NCBI RefSeq assembly: GCF_008329705.1 | Contig: NZ_VTSX01000002.1 | Coordinates: forward strand, 1-64,000 | Direction of reading: 5' to 3' | Origin: Chryseobacterium sp. SN22 | GTDB taxonomy: Bacteria; Bacteroidota; Bacteroidia; Flavobacteriales; Weeksellaceae | Length of the DNA stretch: 64,000 nucleotides | In this document: positions 7,178 through 16,113 of the stretch, piece after piece | Numbering within the stretch: the stretch's first letter is position 1 | How the letters are laid out: each line of letters starts with the position of its first letter | Notes under the pieces: generated by a model | The model's input: the letters and a program-made list of their open reading frames with translations, nothing else | Databases searched by the model: none | Told to the model about the DNA's origin: nothing | Made by a program: the position numbers and the translations under genes

Positions 7178-8449
7178 TTATTCGGTTCTCAATGCTTCGA
7201 TCGGTCTGATTTTTACAGCTCTCTGCGCCGGAATCAGCCCGATAATCAATCCAAGGATTACCATGACCGACATGGCAGCAAAAACATTCCCGTAGTTTAC
7301 GGTCGGATTGTAAAACGGAAACGAGTCCTGGCCTTTGGTGGCGATATCCAGAATCATCAGCACAAAAATCCCGAAGATAAAGCCGAGCAGGCCCGATGAG
7401 AGTGTAATGACCACACTTTCCAGCAGGATCTGGTTCCGTACCTCGGCAGGCTTTGCGCCTAATGCTCTCCGGATCCCGATTTCTTTGGTTCTTTCCTTCA
7501 CCGTGATCAGCAGGATGTTGGAAATGGCAATGACTCCGGCGAGGATGGTTAAGGTTCCTACGATAATGGTTAAAAGCTGCATTCCCGTCAGAAAGCCGGT
7601 AAGCTTTTTAAATTCCTTCCCTAAATTGAAGCTTCCGAACGCATTGGTATCTTCCGGGGAAACTTTATTTTGGGCTTTCAGTTCAAGCTTTACTTTTTGT
7701 TCCACGGAATTCACATCCACATTCGGTTTGCTCACAATGGCAAACATATCGATCTGGTCTGCGGCATTATACATTTTCGTATAGGTGGAAAGCGGAATAA
7801 AAACCGTCTGGTCATTTTCGAAACCGCCACCTTTCTTCACCCGGAAAACCCCGATCACATTAAAAAAGATCCCTTTGATATTGATGGATTTCCCAAGCGG
7901 GTTCTCGTTCTTTTTGGCATCAAAGAAATTTTTGTAAATCTCTTCTCCGATGACGGCCACGTTTTTATTTCCCGAAACATCGGCATCGTTGATGTATCTT
8001 CCGAAAATCAGCTTTTTTTCGGAAATTTTATTTCCTATCGGATAATCCCCGGTTAAGGAATAGGTTCCCGTTTTACCGTTTTTAGACATGGCTTCTCCCG
8101 GAGTTCCTGTAAAGCTTCCGCGTGAGTTCTGAGGGGAAATATAGTCGATGTCCGGGATTTTCCTTTTCAGCATGTCGATATCCGGAAGGTGAAGATGCAC
8201 CTGCCTTCCTTTTGGAAACCCCTCATATGGAATAGAGGTATTCTGTGCCCAAAGGAAAATCGAGTTGGTAGCAAAACCGGAAAACAATTTATCGAAACCG
8301 TTTTCCATTCCTTTTGCCGCTCCCAGCAAACTTACATACAAAAACATACCCCAGCCTACCCCGATCATGGTAAGGAATGTCCGGAGCTTATTATTCCGCA
8401 ACGAATAATAAATTTCCTGCCAGGTATCTTTTTTAAATATTATGTTCAT
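7178..8449 (-). CDS. MacB-like ABC transporter permease (second of two)
   Basis: A 423-residue inner-membrane protein. It has an N-terminal membrane helix, a large periplasmic MacB_PCD-type domain of about 230 residues, and three C-terminal helices. The FtsX-type coupling segment is ISNILLITVKERTKEIGIRR near 310, and the protein ends PAQRAVKIRPIEALRTE, the standard family end. It lacks its own ATPase domain and would pair with the ATPase encoded at 9998-10687. It is homologous to the neighbouring permease, so the two may form a heterodimer. A 210-bp gap separates the two permease genes, larger than expected inside an operon. Confidence 0.93.
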   Translation of the reverse strand: MNIIFKKDTWQEIYYSLRNNKLRTFLTMIGVGWGMFLYVSLLGAAKGMENGFDKLFSGFATNSIFLWAQNTSIPYEGFPKGRQVHLHLPDIDMLKRKIPDIDYISPQNSRGSFTGTPGEAMSKNGKTGTYSLTGDYPIGNKISEKKLIFGRYINDADVSGNKNVAVIGEEIYKNFFDAKKNENPLGKSINIKGIFFNVIGVFRVKKGGGFENDQTVFIPLSTYTKMYNAADQIDMFAIVSKPNVDVNSVEQKVKLELKAQNKVSPEDTNAFGSFNLGKEFKKLTGFLTGMQLLTIIVGTLTILAGVIAISNILLITVKERTKEIGIRRALGAKPAEVRNQILLESVVITLSSGLLGFIFGIFVLMILDIATKGQDSFPFYNPTVNYGNVFAAMSVMVILGLIIGLIPAQRAVKIRPIEALRTE

Positions 8450-8659
8450 TTTAAACTGTCAGTTTTTTAATATTGTCAATCGTCAATTTCTTCAAGTCAA
8501 TGGTGAATTTTCTGTGACCTTAATTCACTTGAAAGCAAGGTTCACCTTTCGTCTTTACCAATGGTATTCCTTCGGATCAGTTCGCTATGCCTTTCAATTT
8601 CAGTTCAGTTATAAGCTTCATTTTTTACTCGCGAAGTGAAATTCATCTTTCACCTTCTA
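8450..8659. repeat. Degenerate short repeats between the permease genes
   Basis: This gap has no convincing ORF. It contains degenerate iterations such as GTCAAT near 8477-8500 and two similar pieces, TTCACTTGAAAGCAAGGTTC near 8525 and a GCGAAGTGAAATTCATC piece near 8631, each followed by TTTCGTC or TTTCACC. They look like decayed copies of one short intergenic repeat. Confidence 0.35.
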
Positions 8660-9934
8660 TCATTCCGTCCTCAAGGCTTCAATCGGCTTGATTTTCGATG
8701 CCCGGTATGCCGGAACGAATCCTGCCACCAATCCTGAAAAAACCAGCGCGATGAATGCCGCAATAATATGCCCCCAGCCTACACTCGGATCTTTAATAAA
8801 ATACTCTTCCAGGTTATTTCCGATTAAATACAAAGCCAACACCCCCAATCCTACACCGATCAGTCCTGAAACCACGGTGATAACTACACTTTCCTGAACG
8901 ATCAGGGCTACAATGCTCCGCGGTTTCGCCCCGATGGCTTTCCGCACCCCGATTTCTTTGGTCCTTTCTTTTACGATATAGACCATGATGTTGCTGATCC
9001 CTATGATTCCCGCCAGTAGAGTTCCCAAACCGATAAATCCGACGATTCCGGTAAGAACGGCCATGAATGCGAAAGTGTCGTTCATATTCTGGGCATTGTT
9101 CCAGATCCGGACTCCGTTTTCATCGTCGGGAGCCACGTTTTTACGGGCTTTTAGCCGTTCTTTCAGCTTGTCGCCGTATTTGATGGCCTGTTCAGGCGTC
9201 ATTTTTTCGTTATAGGCAATGTAATTGATGCTTACTGTATCGGATCCCTTTTTCATCTGCTGCAGCGTGCTAATCGGAACGGTAATGTGCCTTTCGTCCC
9301 AGTCGCCGCCATCATCCGAAAATACCCCGACCACTTTGAACATGGTTCCGTTGATGTTCAACTCTTTACCAACAGGGCTTCCGTTTTTGATAAGGTCACG
9401 CTGGACCATTCTGCCGATCACGGCCACATTCTGTTTCCGCTCGAGATCGGTCGGGGTCAGGTAGCGGCCTTCCAGTACTTTCCGGTTTTCAATGACCTGT
9501 TCTTCAGGCGTGGCGCCGTTGATCTGGTAATTCCCGCTTTCCTTTCCGTATTTCACCAATAGGTTTGAGGTATATCTTGGAGTGGAACTCCCCACTTTTT
9601 CTTTATCAATATTGACGAGAAAATCGTAGTCATCATTATTCATTGTCACCTGCCGGTCAGACTGCAGCCCGTTGTAAGCGATGGTTGTTTTTCCCGTAAC
9701 AATCGAAATCAGGTTTTGGGCATCCCGGGCAAAGCCTTGGGTAAAAGCATTCTGCAATCCCGATCCTATTCCGAAAAGCACAATGAAAATAAACAATCCC
9801 AACGCCACGGTAAAACCGGAAAGTACTGTCCGCAATACATTACTGCGGATCGAACTGAATATTTCCTGCCAACGATCTAGATCAAACATATTTTTTAGGC
9901 TTGAAGCGGGAAGCTGGATGAAAGAAGTCTCCAT
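8660..9934 (-). CDS. MacB-like ABC transporter permease (first of two)
   Basis: A 424-residue FtsX/MacB-type permease with the same plan as its downstream neighbour: one N-terminal helix (residues about 40-62), a large periplasmic domain, then three helices. It carries the conserved coupling segment YIVKERTKEIGVRKAIGAKP and ends AYRASKIKPIEALRTE. The N-terminus reads METSFIQLPASSLKNMFDLD; the Met before FDLDRWQEIF (residue 16) is an alternative start that matches relatives better. It lies 63 bases downstream of the ATPase gene. The pair of permeases with one ATPase implies a MacB-like mechanotransmission complex split into separate chains. Confidence 0.93.
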   Translation of the reverse strand: METSFIQLPASSLKNMFDLDRWQEIFSSIRSNVLRTVLSGFTVALGLFIFIVLFGIGSGLQNAFTQGFARDAQNLISIVTGKTTIAYNGLQSDRQVTMNNDDYDFLVNIDKEKVGSSTPRYTSNLLVKYGKESGNYQINGATPEEQVIENRKVLEGRYLTPTDLERKQNVAVIGRMVQRDLIKNGSPVGKELNINGTMFKVVGVFSDDGGDWDERHITVPISTLQQMKKGSDTVSINYIAYNEKMTPEQAIKYGDKLKERLKARKNVAPDDENGVRIWNNAQNMNDTFAFMAVLTGIVGFIGLGTLLAGIIGISNIMVYIVKERTKEIGVRKAIGAKPRSIVALIVQESVVITVVSGLIGVGLGVLALYLIGNNLEEYFIKDPSVGWGHIIAAFIALVFSGLVAGFVPAYRASKIKPIEALRTE

Positions 9935-9997
9935 CTTTCCGCTGATTTAATTCTAATTTATTATAACATCCTTTCTCCCAGCACCCAGCATCCTACT

Positions 9998-10687
9998 TTA
10001 CAACACCAGCTGCTTAATAAACTCATCACTTTCGATGATTCCGTCTCGGAGTACGACGTTTCTTTTGGTCTGTGCGGCAACGTCGGGCTCGTGGGTCACG
10101 ACAATGATGGTTTTCCCTTCATTGTTAATGTTCTGAAGAAGCTTCATGATGTCGTGGGTAGTCTTGGAATCCAATGCCCCGGTCGGTTCATCGGCCAGTA
10201 CTACTTTCGGATCGGTGATTAATGCCCTGGCGATGGCCACCCTTTGCTTCTGCCCTCCTGAAAGCTCATTCGGCAAATGGTTTGCCCATTGGGCCAGCCC
10301 AACTTTCTCCAGGTATTCCATCGCTTTCTGGTTACGTTCTTTTCTAGCAACATTCTGGTAATACAGCGGAAGGGCTACATTATCCAGAGCGGTTTTATAT
10401 CCGATCAGATTGAAGGACTGGAAAATGAATCCCAGAAACCGGCTTCTGTATTCTGCCGCTTTTACTTCAGACAAATGTTCGATCGGCACGCTATCCAGTT
10501 CGTAGATCCCGGAATCTTTTTCATCAAGAATACCGATGATATTCAGAAGTGTGGATTTTCCGGATCCGGAACTTCCCATGATCGAAACAAACTCCCCCTC
10601 GGAAATGCTGAGATTGATTCCCTTGAGTACGTGCAGTTTGCTCTTTCCCGTGTCGTACGATTTGTGTAAATCCTGAATTAGTAACAT
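9998..10687 (-). CDS. ABC transporter ATP-binding protein (LolD/MacB type)
   Basis: A 229-residue nucleotide-binding subunit. Walker A is GSSGSGKST (38-46), the Q-loop is near IFQSFNLIG, the signature is LSGGQKQR (142-149) and Walker B is VVLADEPTGALD (from 162). The H-loop follows at VVTHEPD. These features place it in the LolD/MacB/FtsE subfamily. It is the first gene of the four-gene export operon and would drive the two permeases downstream. No recognisable regulator gene lies next to the operon. Confidence 0.95.
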   Translation of the reverse strand: MLLIQDLHKSYDTGKSKLHVLKGINLSISEGEFVSIMGSSGSGKSTLLNIIGILDEKDSGIYELDSVPIEHLSEVKAAEYRSRFLGFIFQSFNLIGYKTALDNVALPLYYQNVARKERNQKAMEYLEKVGLAQWANHLPNELSGGQKQRVAIARALITDPKVVLADEPTGALDSKTTHDIMKLLQNINNEGKTIIVVTHEPDVAAQTKRNVVLRDGIIESDEFIKQLVL

Positions 10688-11113
10688 GAAGTGATGTTAT
10701 GTTTTATATTCAATAAGTAGGTACATTTTTTAATTTGTTACGGCGAATGGAAATTTCTTTCCATAAATTAATGTTTAACAAAATAATCCTTTATTTATAA
10801 GGCTTTATACTTTTTTGTTTAATAAAAATTCTGTAATATCCCCTATTTCTCCGTGATAAAGGTTTGGAAGTCAATATCTAAAGGCTTTCCGTGCAAATGT
10901 GGAAAACTTTTACTGTTAAAACTCAACGAATTAGTGTTTTGCCCTTTCAATTACAGTTCTTGTTTTCTAACTTTGTACATAAATGGTCCGGGATCTATAA
11001 CAGTTTTGATTGTGAATAAATTTTACCAATAAGTAACTATCAGTCAACTACTTGTTTATTTCAAGCGACTTTTCCACACTGATCCGATTAATTAAATATA
11101 AAGACATTTTAAC
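10688..11113. other. Divergent intergenic region upstream of nrdB
   Basis: This AT-rich gap between the export operon and nrdB has no convincing ORF. It contains a TAACTTTG element at 10968-10975 and two inverted copies of a DnaA-box-like nonamer, TGTGGAAAA at 10898-10906 and TTTTCCACA at 11070-11078. The segment 10840-10910 is less AT-rich than its flanks. No classical NrdR box is obvious. Confidence 0.5.
10968..10975 (+). promoter_or_regulatory. Candidate -7 element for nrdBA
   Basis: TAACTTTG matches TAnnTTTG. The nearest upstream TTG (10939-10941) is 26 bases away, longer than standard spacing. A start here would leave a leader of about 130 bases before nrdB. Confidence 0.4.
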
Positions 11114-12088
11114 ATGGGAGTTTTTGATAAGAGAGTAAGTTACAAGCCATTTGAATACCCTGAAGTTCTTCAGTTCGTAGAGGCGATCAACAAATCGTTC
11201 TGGGTACATTCCGAAGTGGATTTTACTGCAGATGTTCAGGATTTTCATTCGCAGCTGGAGCCGCATGAAAAACATGCTGTGAAAAATGCGCTTTTGGCGA
11301 TTGCACAGATTGAGGTGTCTGTAAAGACCTTCTGGGGAAATCTATACACGCATCTTCCAAAACCTGAATTCAACGGGCTGGGTTCTACCTTCGCCGAATG
11401 TGAATTCCGTCACTCAGAAGCCTATTCCCGTCTTCTTGAGGTGTTGGGATATAATGATGAGTTCCTTAACGTTGTTGAAATTCCTGCTGTAAAAAGCAGA
11501 ATCGAGTTTCTGGGAAATGCCCTGAGACATGCCAATTCCGCAACACCTAAAGAATATGTTTCGGCTTTACTGCTGTTCAGTATCCTGGTAGAAAACGTAT
11601 CGCTTTTCTCTCAGTTTGCCATTATCCTTTCTTTCACAAGGTTCAAAGGATTCATGAAAAACGTTTCCAACATTATTGCCTGGACCTCCATTGACGAACA
11701 GATCCACGCCAATGCCGGAATTTTCCTGATCAACAAAATCAGGGAGGAGCAGCCGGAACTTTTAACCGACAGTGATATAGAAGACATTTATACTTTGGTG
11801 GATGAATCTATCGAAAGAGAAGGCGATATCCTGAGCTGGATCTTCGAATTAGGCGAAATAGACCATGTTTCTAAAGAAGACCTTTTGAATTTCATGAAAT
11901 ACCGTGTTGATGACAGCCTTAAGAAAATCGACATGCAGCCGAGGTACAATGTTACTGCCGAGCAGTACAGACCAATGGTTTGGTTTGAAGAAGAGGTTTT
12001 CGCTAATTCTATGGATGATTTCTTTGCGAAAAGACCGGTGGATTATACGAAGCACGATAAGAGTATTACAGCGAACGATTTATTCTAA
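11114..12088 (+). CDS. nrdB: Ribonucleoside-diphosphate reductase small subunit, probable class Id
   Basis: The radical-generating subunit that, with NrdA, makes deoxyribonucleotides. The 324-residue protein has the ferritin-like metal ligands Glu67 (AIAQIEVSV), Glu97 and His100 (ECEFRHSEAY), a later Glu in ILVENVSLF and Glu/His in DEQIHANAG. Tyr104 follows the first ligand cluster. It ends RPVDYTKHDKSITANDLF. From memory, sequence and length closely resemble the dimanganese class Id NrdB of Flavobacterium johnsoniae, so a Mn cofactor is likely but unproven. No flavodoxin-like NrdI is next to it, consistent with class Id. nrdA follows after about 130 bases. Confidence 0.95.
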   Translation: MGVFDKRVSYKPFEYPEVLQFVEAINKSFWVHSEVDFTADVQDFHSQLEPHEKHAVKNALLAIAQIEVSVKTFWGNLYTHLPKPEFNGLGSTFAECEFRHSEAYSRLLEVLGYNDEFLNVVEIPAVKSRIEFLGNALRHANSATPKEYVSALLLFSILVENVSLFSQFAIILSFTRFKGFMKNVSNIIAWTSIDEQIHANAGIFLINKIREEQPELLTDSDIEDIYTLVDESIEREGDILSWIFELGEIDHVSKEDLLNFMKYRVDDSLKKIDMQPRYNVTAEQYRPMVWFEEEVFANSMDDFFAKRPVDYTKHDKSITANDLF

Positions 12089-12221
12089 ATGAATAAATCA
12101 TGATAAGGCACTGGTCTCTACAAATATCATGTTAGCCTACCGAATCATTAAAAATTTACTTTAAAGCAACGAAATTCCTGAGCCGTAAAACCGTTCGGGA
12201 ATTCGAAAATATACAACAACT

Positions 12222-13880
12222 ATGGACGAACAGAACAACAACATATGGTGGCTCAATGAAGAGTCTGAGCAAATGCTGAACAGGGGCTATTTGCTGAAAG
12301 GGGAAACGGTAGACGGTGCCATTGACCGGATTACCACTGCTGCGGCAAAGAGATTATACAAGCCGGAGCTTCAGCCAGCTTTCAAGGAAATGATCACCAA
12401 AGGATGGATCAGTTTCTCGTCGCCGGTTTGGGCCAATATGGGAACCCAGAGAGGGCTTCCAATTTCATGTTTCAACGTGCACATTCCGGACAGCATCGAA
12501 GGTATTACTCACAAAATGGGTGAGGTGATCATGCAGACGAAAATCGGGGGTGGAACTTCAGGGTATTTCGGAGAGCTCCGTAACCGTGGAACAGCGGTAA
12601 CGGACAACGGTAAATCTTCAGGCGCGGTTTCTTTCATGAAATTATTTGATACGGCAATGGATGTTGTTTCCCAGGGCGGTGTAAGAAGAGGAGCTTTTGC
12701 TGCTTACCTGGACATCGACCACGGGGATATTGAAGAATTTTTATCGATTAAAGATATCGGAAGCCCGATCCAGAACCTGTTTACCGGAATCTGTGTACCG
12801 GATTACTGGATGCAGGATATGATCGACGGCGATATGGATAAGCGTAAAATCTGGGCAAGGGTATTGGAAAGCCGCCAACAGAAGGGGCTTCCTTACATCT
12901 TCTTTACGGATAACGTAAATAGAAACAAGCCTCAGGTATATAAGGATCTCGGGCTGACGGTAAACGCAAGTAACCTTTGTTCCGAAATCATGCTTCCTTC
13001 CACAAGGGAAGAATCTTTCATCTGCTGTCTGTCTTCCATGAACCTGGAACTGTATGATGAGTGGAAAGATACCGATGCCGTAAAACTGGCCATCTACTTC
13101 CTGGATGCCGTATTGTCCGAATTCATTGATAAGACGGAAGGCAACTATTACCTTCAGGGTGCAAGAAACTTCGCCATGCGTCACAGGGCTTTAGGTTTAG
13201 GGGTTTTAGGATACCATTCTTACCTTCAGAAAAATATGATCCCGTTTGAAAGTTTTGAAGCAACACAGTTCAACGCAAGGGCTTTCAGGCTTATCAAAGA
13301 ACAATCTGAACAGGCTTCAAGAGAGCTTGCAAACATCTATGGGGAACCGGAAATACTGAAAGGATACGGATTGAGAAATACCACGACGATGGCTATTGCT
13401 CCTACGACATCAAGTTCTGCGATCCTGGGACAGACTTCTCCGGGAATCGAACCGTTTGCATCCAACTATTACAAAGCCGGGCTTGCCAAAGGAAACTTCA
13501 TGCGTAAAAATAAGTATCTGGCTAAATTGCTTGAAGCAAAAGGGCTTGACAATGAAGAAACATGGAGAACCATCATGTTGAATCACGGTTCGGTACAACA
13601 TTTGAAGGAACTAACCGATGAAGAGAAAGCAGTGTTTAAAACCTTCAAGGAAATTTCTCCGATGGAAATTATTTCCCAGGCTGCCCAAAGACAGCAGTAT
13701 ATCGATCAGGCGCAGTCCCTGAACCTGCAGATCCCTTCGACAATGCCTGTGAAAGATGTAAACTACCTTTACATCGAAGCATGGAAGAAAGGTGTAAAAA
13801 CCCTTTATTATCAAAGAAGTTCTTCTGTTTCTAAAGAAATGATGGTAAATTTTGTTACCTGCACAGCTTGTGAAGCATAA
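12222..13880 (+). CDS. nrdA: Ribonucleoside-diphosphate reductase large subunit
   Basis: The catalytic subunit that reduces ribonucleotides by radical chemistry. At 552 residues it is shorter than E. coli NrdA and has no N-terminal ATP-cone, since it starts directly with WWLNEESEQMLNRGYLLKGE. The active-site cysteine in SCFNVHIPDS, the NASNLCSEIMLPS segment and the second cysteine in CCLSSMNL are present. The C-terminus ends in CTACEA, a CxxC-type swinging tail that would accept electrons from thioredoxin or glutaredoxin. Without an ATP-cone, overall activity control must come from elsewhere. It is cotranscribed with nrdB and followed by a strong terminator. Confidence 0.96.
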   Translation: MDEQNNNIWWLNEESEQMLNRGYLLKGETVDGAIDRITTAAAKRLYKPELQPAFKEMITKGWISFSSPVWANMGTQRGLPISCFNVHIPDSIEGITHKMGEVIMQTKIGGGTSGYFGELRNRGTAVTDNGKSSGAVSFMKLFDTAMDVVSQGGVRRGAFAAYLDIDHGDIEEFLSIKDIGSPIQNLFTGICVPDYWMQDMIDGDMDKRKIWARVLESRQQKGLPYIFFTDNVNRNKPQVYKDLGLTVNASNLCSEIMLPSTREESFICCLSSMNLELYDEWKDTDAVKLAIYFLDAVLSEFIDKTEGNYYLQGARNFAMRHRALGLGVLGYHSYLQKNMIPFESFEATQFNARAFRLIKEQSEQASRELANIYGEPEILKGYGLRNTTTMAIAPTTSSSAILGQTSPGIEPFASNYYKAGLAKGNFMRKNKYLAKLLEAKGLDNEETWRTIMLNHGSVQHLKELTDEEKAVFKTFKEISPMEIISQAAQRQQYIDQAQSLNLQIPSTMPVKDVNYLYIEAWKKGVKTLYYQRSSSVSKEMMVNFVTCTACEA

Positions 13881-13915
13881 GACTTTCAAATAATAAACAA
13901 TACATATTCACTTCG

Positions 13916-13939
13916 GCACGCTTTTTAGCGTGCTTTTTT
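13916..13939 (+). terminator. Terminator after nrdA
   Basis: GCACGC, a TTTTTA loop, GCGTGC and then six T form a classical rho-independent terminator about 35 bases past the nrdA stop. Confidence 0.9.
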
Positions 13940-14000
13940 ATGGCCAGATATATATAAAAATTGCATAGTGCTGTGAAAACAATTTCTGTAAGTTTTATCT

Positions 14001-14008
14001 TATATTTG
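14001..14008 (+). promoter_or_regulatory. -7 element for the DUF72 gene
   Basis: TATATTTG matches TAnnTTTG, 32 bases before the DUF72 ATG. Confidence 0.5.
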
Positions 14009-14039
14009 TTCAGCCGCCTAATCAAAAAAACATCCAGTT

Positions 14040-14930
14040 ATGAAATTCGGAAAAGTGGAAGACCCTTCAAAGATTAATTTTACATTGCCTAAAGACCATC
14101 CGCGAACACAGGAAATTTTAAGCCGGAATACAGAAGGGCTTGAGAATATTTCAGTCGGGGCGGCCAAGTGGACCAAAAGCGAAATGAAAGGATTCTACCC
14201 GAAAGGTACGAAAGACGAACTGAAGTACTATTCTACCCAGTTCAATTCAATTGAGCTTAACGGTACATTTTACGGAATGCCGGCTCCGGAACAGATTCTT
14301 ACCTGGAAAGACAAAACGCCCGCAAACTTCAAATTTTTCCCTAAAATCACCAGTACGATTTCACACTACAGGCGGCTGATTGACGTTACGGATCATGTCA
14401 CGCAGTTTGCCACCTCCGTCCTGAATTTTGAAGAAAAACTGGGCATGGTCTTTCTACAGCTTCATGATAATTACCAGCCAAAAGATTACAGCAGGCTCGA
14501 AAAGTTTGTAAAAGAATGGCCGAAAGAAGTTCCGCTGGCGATCGAGCTCAGAAATAGCGAGTGGTATAACAACGAGGAAATTTTCAATATAACCTGTGAC
14601 CTTTTTGAAGAACATCAGATCACTAATATTATTGTAGATACGCCCGGCAGAAGAGATATGCTTCATATGCGGCTTACCACTCCCACTACTTTCATCCGTT
14701 TTGTGGCAGCCGGTACGGAAATAGACCTTACACGGCTGGATGAATGGGTAGAACGGCTTACGGCCTGGAAAAAAGAAGGCCTGCAAAATATTTATTTTTT
14801 TGTCCATCAGGGTTTCGAAAAAGACAGTCCTCTGTTAGCGTCCTATCTCGTCAAAAAACTCAATGAAATCTGGAAAACAGACCTTCACATCCCAAAAATG
14901 GCAACGGAAAGCATCGGAAGTCTGTTTTAG
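14040..14930 (+). CDS. DUF72 (YecE-like) domain protein
   Basis: A 296-residue TIM-barrel-like protein of the DUF72/YecE family, whose biochemical role is not firmly established. Family features seen are GAAKWTKSEMKGFYPKGTKD near residue 40, then YYSTQFNSIELNGTFYGMPA. FKFFPKITSTISH follows, and later LAIELRNSEWY near 165-175. It is cytoplasmic with no signal peptide. The ATG at 14040 follows its own promoter element and the nrdA terminator, so it is probably monocistronic. Confidence 0.9.
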   Translation: MKFGKVEDPSKINFTLPKDHPRTQEILSRNTEGLENISVGAAKWTKSEMKGFYPKGTKDELKYYSTQFNSIELNGTFYGMPAPEQILTWKDKTPANFKFFPKITSTISHYRRLIDVTDHVTQFATSVLNFEEKLGMVFLQLHDNYQPKDYSRLEKFVKEWPKEVPLAIELRNSEWYNNEEIFNITCDLFEEHQITNIIVDTPGRRDMLHMRLTTPTTFIRFVAAGTEIDLTRLDEWVERLTAWKKEGLQNIYFFVHQGFEKDSPLLASYLVKKLNEIWKTDLHIPKMATESIGSLF

Positions 14931-15123
14931 AAAATTAAGACTTTAAATTTTATTCGCTAATTAGTGAAATAAATTACATCAAAAGCTACCACTTTAACGA
15001 AGATAATCCACTTTTTTAACTATTAAAAAAATTCCGTGCAATTCTGTATTCGTATTTTTATAATCAGTACATTAGGAAAATATATCCCGTTAAGGGGAAT
15101 GTTTAACAATTTATTGAAAAGCA

Positions 15124-15354
15124 ATGGAAAATGAAATCTGCACCATCAGCATCGCCACTAACTGGCTGGGCGACGAATATACTTTTTATGAGGACCATAA
15201 AATAAAAAGAACGTATGACAGCAACAGCTTGAGTTCCGATAAAACCGAGTGGCTTGAGCAGAAACAGATTAGTAAGCAGAATAAAGATAAATTGGTGAAG
15301 AACTGCCCGGAAGAATTCAAGGAGACGGTTATGCTGATTCTGGATTATCCTTAA
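15124..15354 (+). CDS. Small hypothetical protein
   Basis: A 76-residue, charged, soluble product beginning MENEICTISIATNWLGDEY and ending CPEEFKETVMLILDYP. The composition is protein-like (balanced charges, a Lys/Gln-rich middle). The ORF stands alone with about 190 bases of AT-rich DNA before it. I do not recognise a family, and there is no signal peptide or membrane segment. The gap after it (15355-15480) has two TTAACGTTAAA-like pieces and a GGAAG-type short repeat. Confidence 0.6.
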   Translation: MENEICTISIATNWLGDEYTFYEDHKIKRTYDSNSLSSDKTEWLEQKQISKQNKDKLVKNCPEEFKETVMLILDYP

Positions 15355-15480
15355 ACAGCGGAAGACTTTAACGTTAAAGCCCGGAAGGGGAAAACTGGAG
15401 GCTGGAAGCCTCTTAAACGTTAAAATAAATCAGATTATCTAAATATAATTCCAGCCAAGTATAGAACAGGCCGGAATTCA

Positions 15481-16074
15481 TTATTTACGTTTTCTCGTCA
15501 GCAATACAAGATTGAGAAACAACAGCAGGAAATCCAGGGTTACCCAGATGCCCACCTTTGTATTTTCATAATTGTAGGCTTCTACCTGCTTTTTGGCAAT
15601 CTCCGAAAGTTTCACACTCTGGTTGATATAGTTATTGATCTCAATGATCTGGTCGATGTTCTTATTCGGAACGGCGTGCTGGGAAAAATATACCAGGTTT
15701 TTTTTTCCAAGATATCCTACGATCCAGTATTCATCGGATCTATCCATTCTCAAATATTCAATTCTGTAGTATTCTGAACGGATATTGCCGATATGCTTGG
15801 TTTCAATTGCCTTTCCGGCTTCAGGATCGTTGAGATTGATCACATAAAAATCGATAGGCTGCGGAAGTTTGTTGATGACCTGCAAAGCTACAGAATCCTG
15901 CACGATTCCCACCGAGCTTCTTTTAATAAACCAATAGGTAAAAAAAGAAATGGAGAAAACGAGCGTGAGGATCCTGAAGATCTTCGCCCATTCCGCGCCC
16001 CTTCCCTTCTTTATTTTGAAAAGAATAAGGGAAAAAACCAATGCCCAGAAAATAAGCAGGACCATAAATACCAT
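15481..16074 (-). CDS. Hypothetical membrane protein
   Basis: A 197-residue protein with two N-terminal membrane helices (about 2-18 and 33-48), a roughly 110-residue soluble domain, and one C-terminal helix (about 176-192) ending TRKRK. The soluble part contains PQPIDFYVINLNDPEAGKAI and EYLRMDRSDEYWIVGYLGKK. I do not recognise a family. It is transcribed on the minus strand after the HD and hydrolase genes, about 40 bases away, so it may belong to that operon. Confidence 0.75.
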   Translation of the reverse strand: MVFMVLLIFWALVFSLILFKIKKGRGAEWAKIFRILTLVFSISFFTYWFIKRSSVGIVQDSVALQVINKLPQPIDFYVINLNDPEAGKAIETKHIGNIRSEYYRIEYLRMDRSDEYWIVGYLGKKNLVYFSQHAVPNKNIDQIIEINNYINQSVKLSEIAKKQVEAYNYENTKVGIWVTLDFLLLFLNLVLLTRKRK

Positions 16075-16113
16075 ACTGCAAAGATACTTATTTAAAAGGG
16101 TTTATCGGGAATG

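Noticed and set aside
15355..15480. Two TTAACGTTAAA-like pieces as a regulator site
   Set aside because: The copies are imperfect, lie downstream of a small gene and resemble filler repeats; no promoter is next to them.
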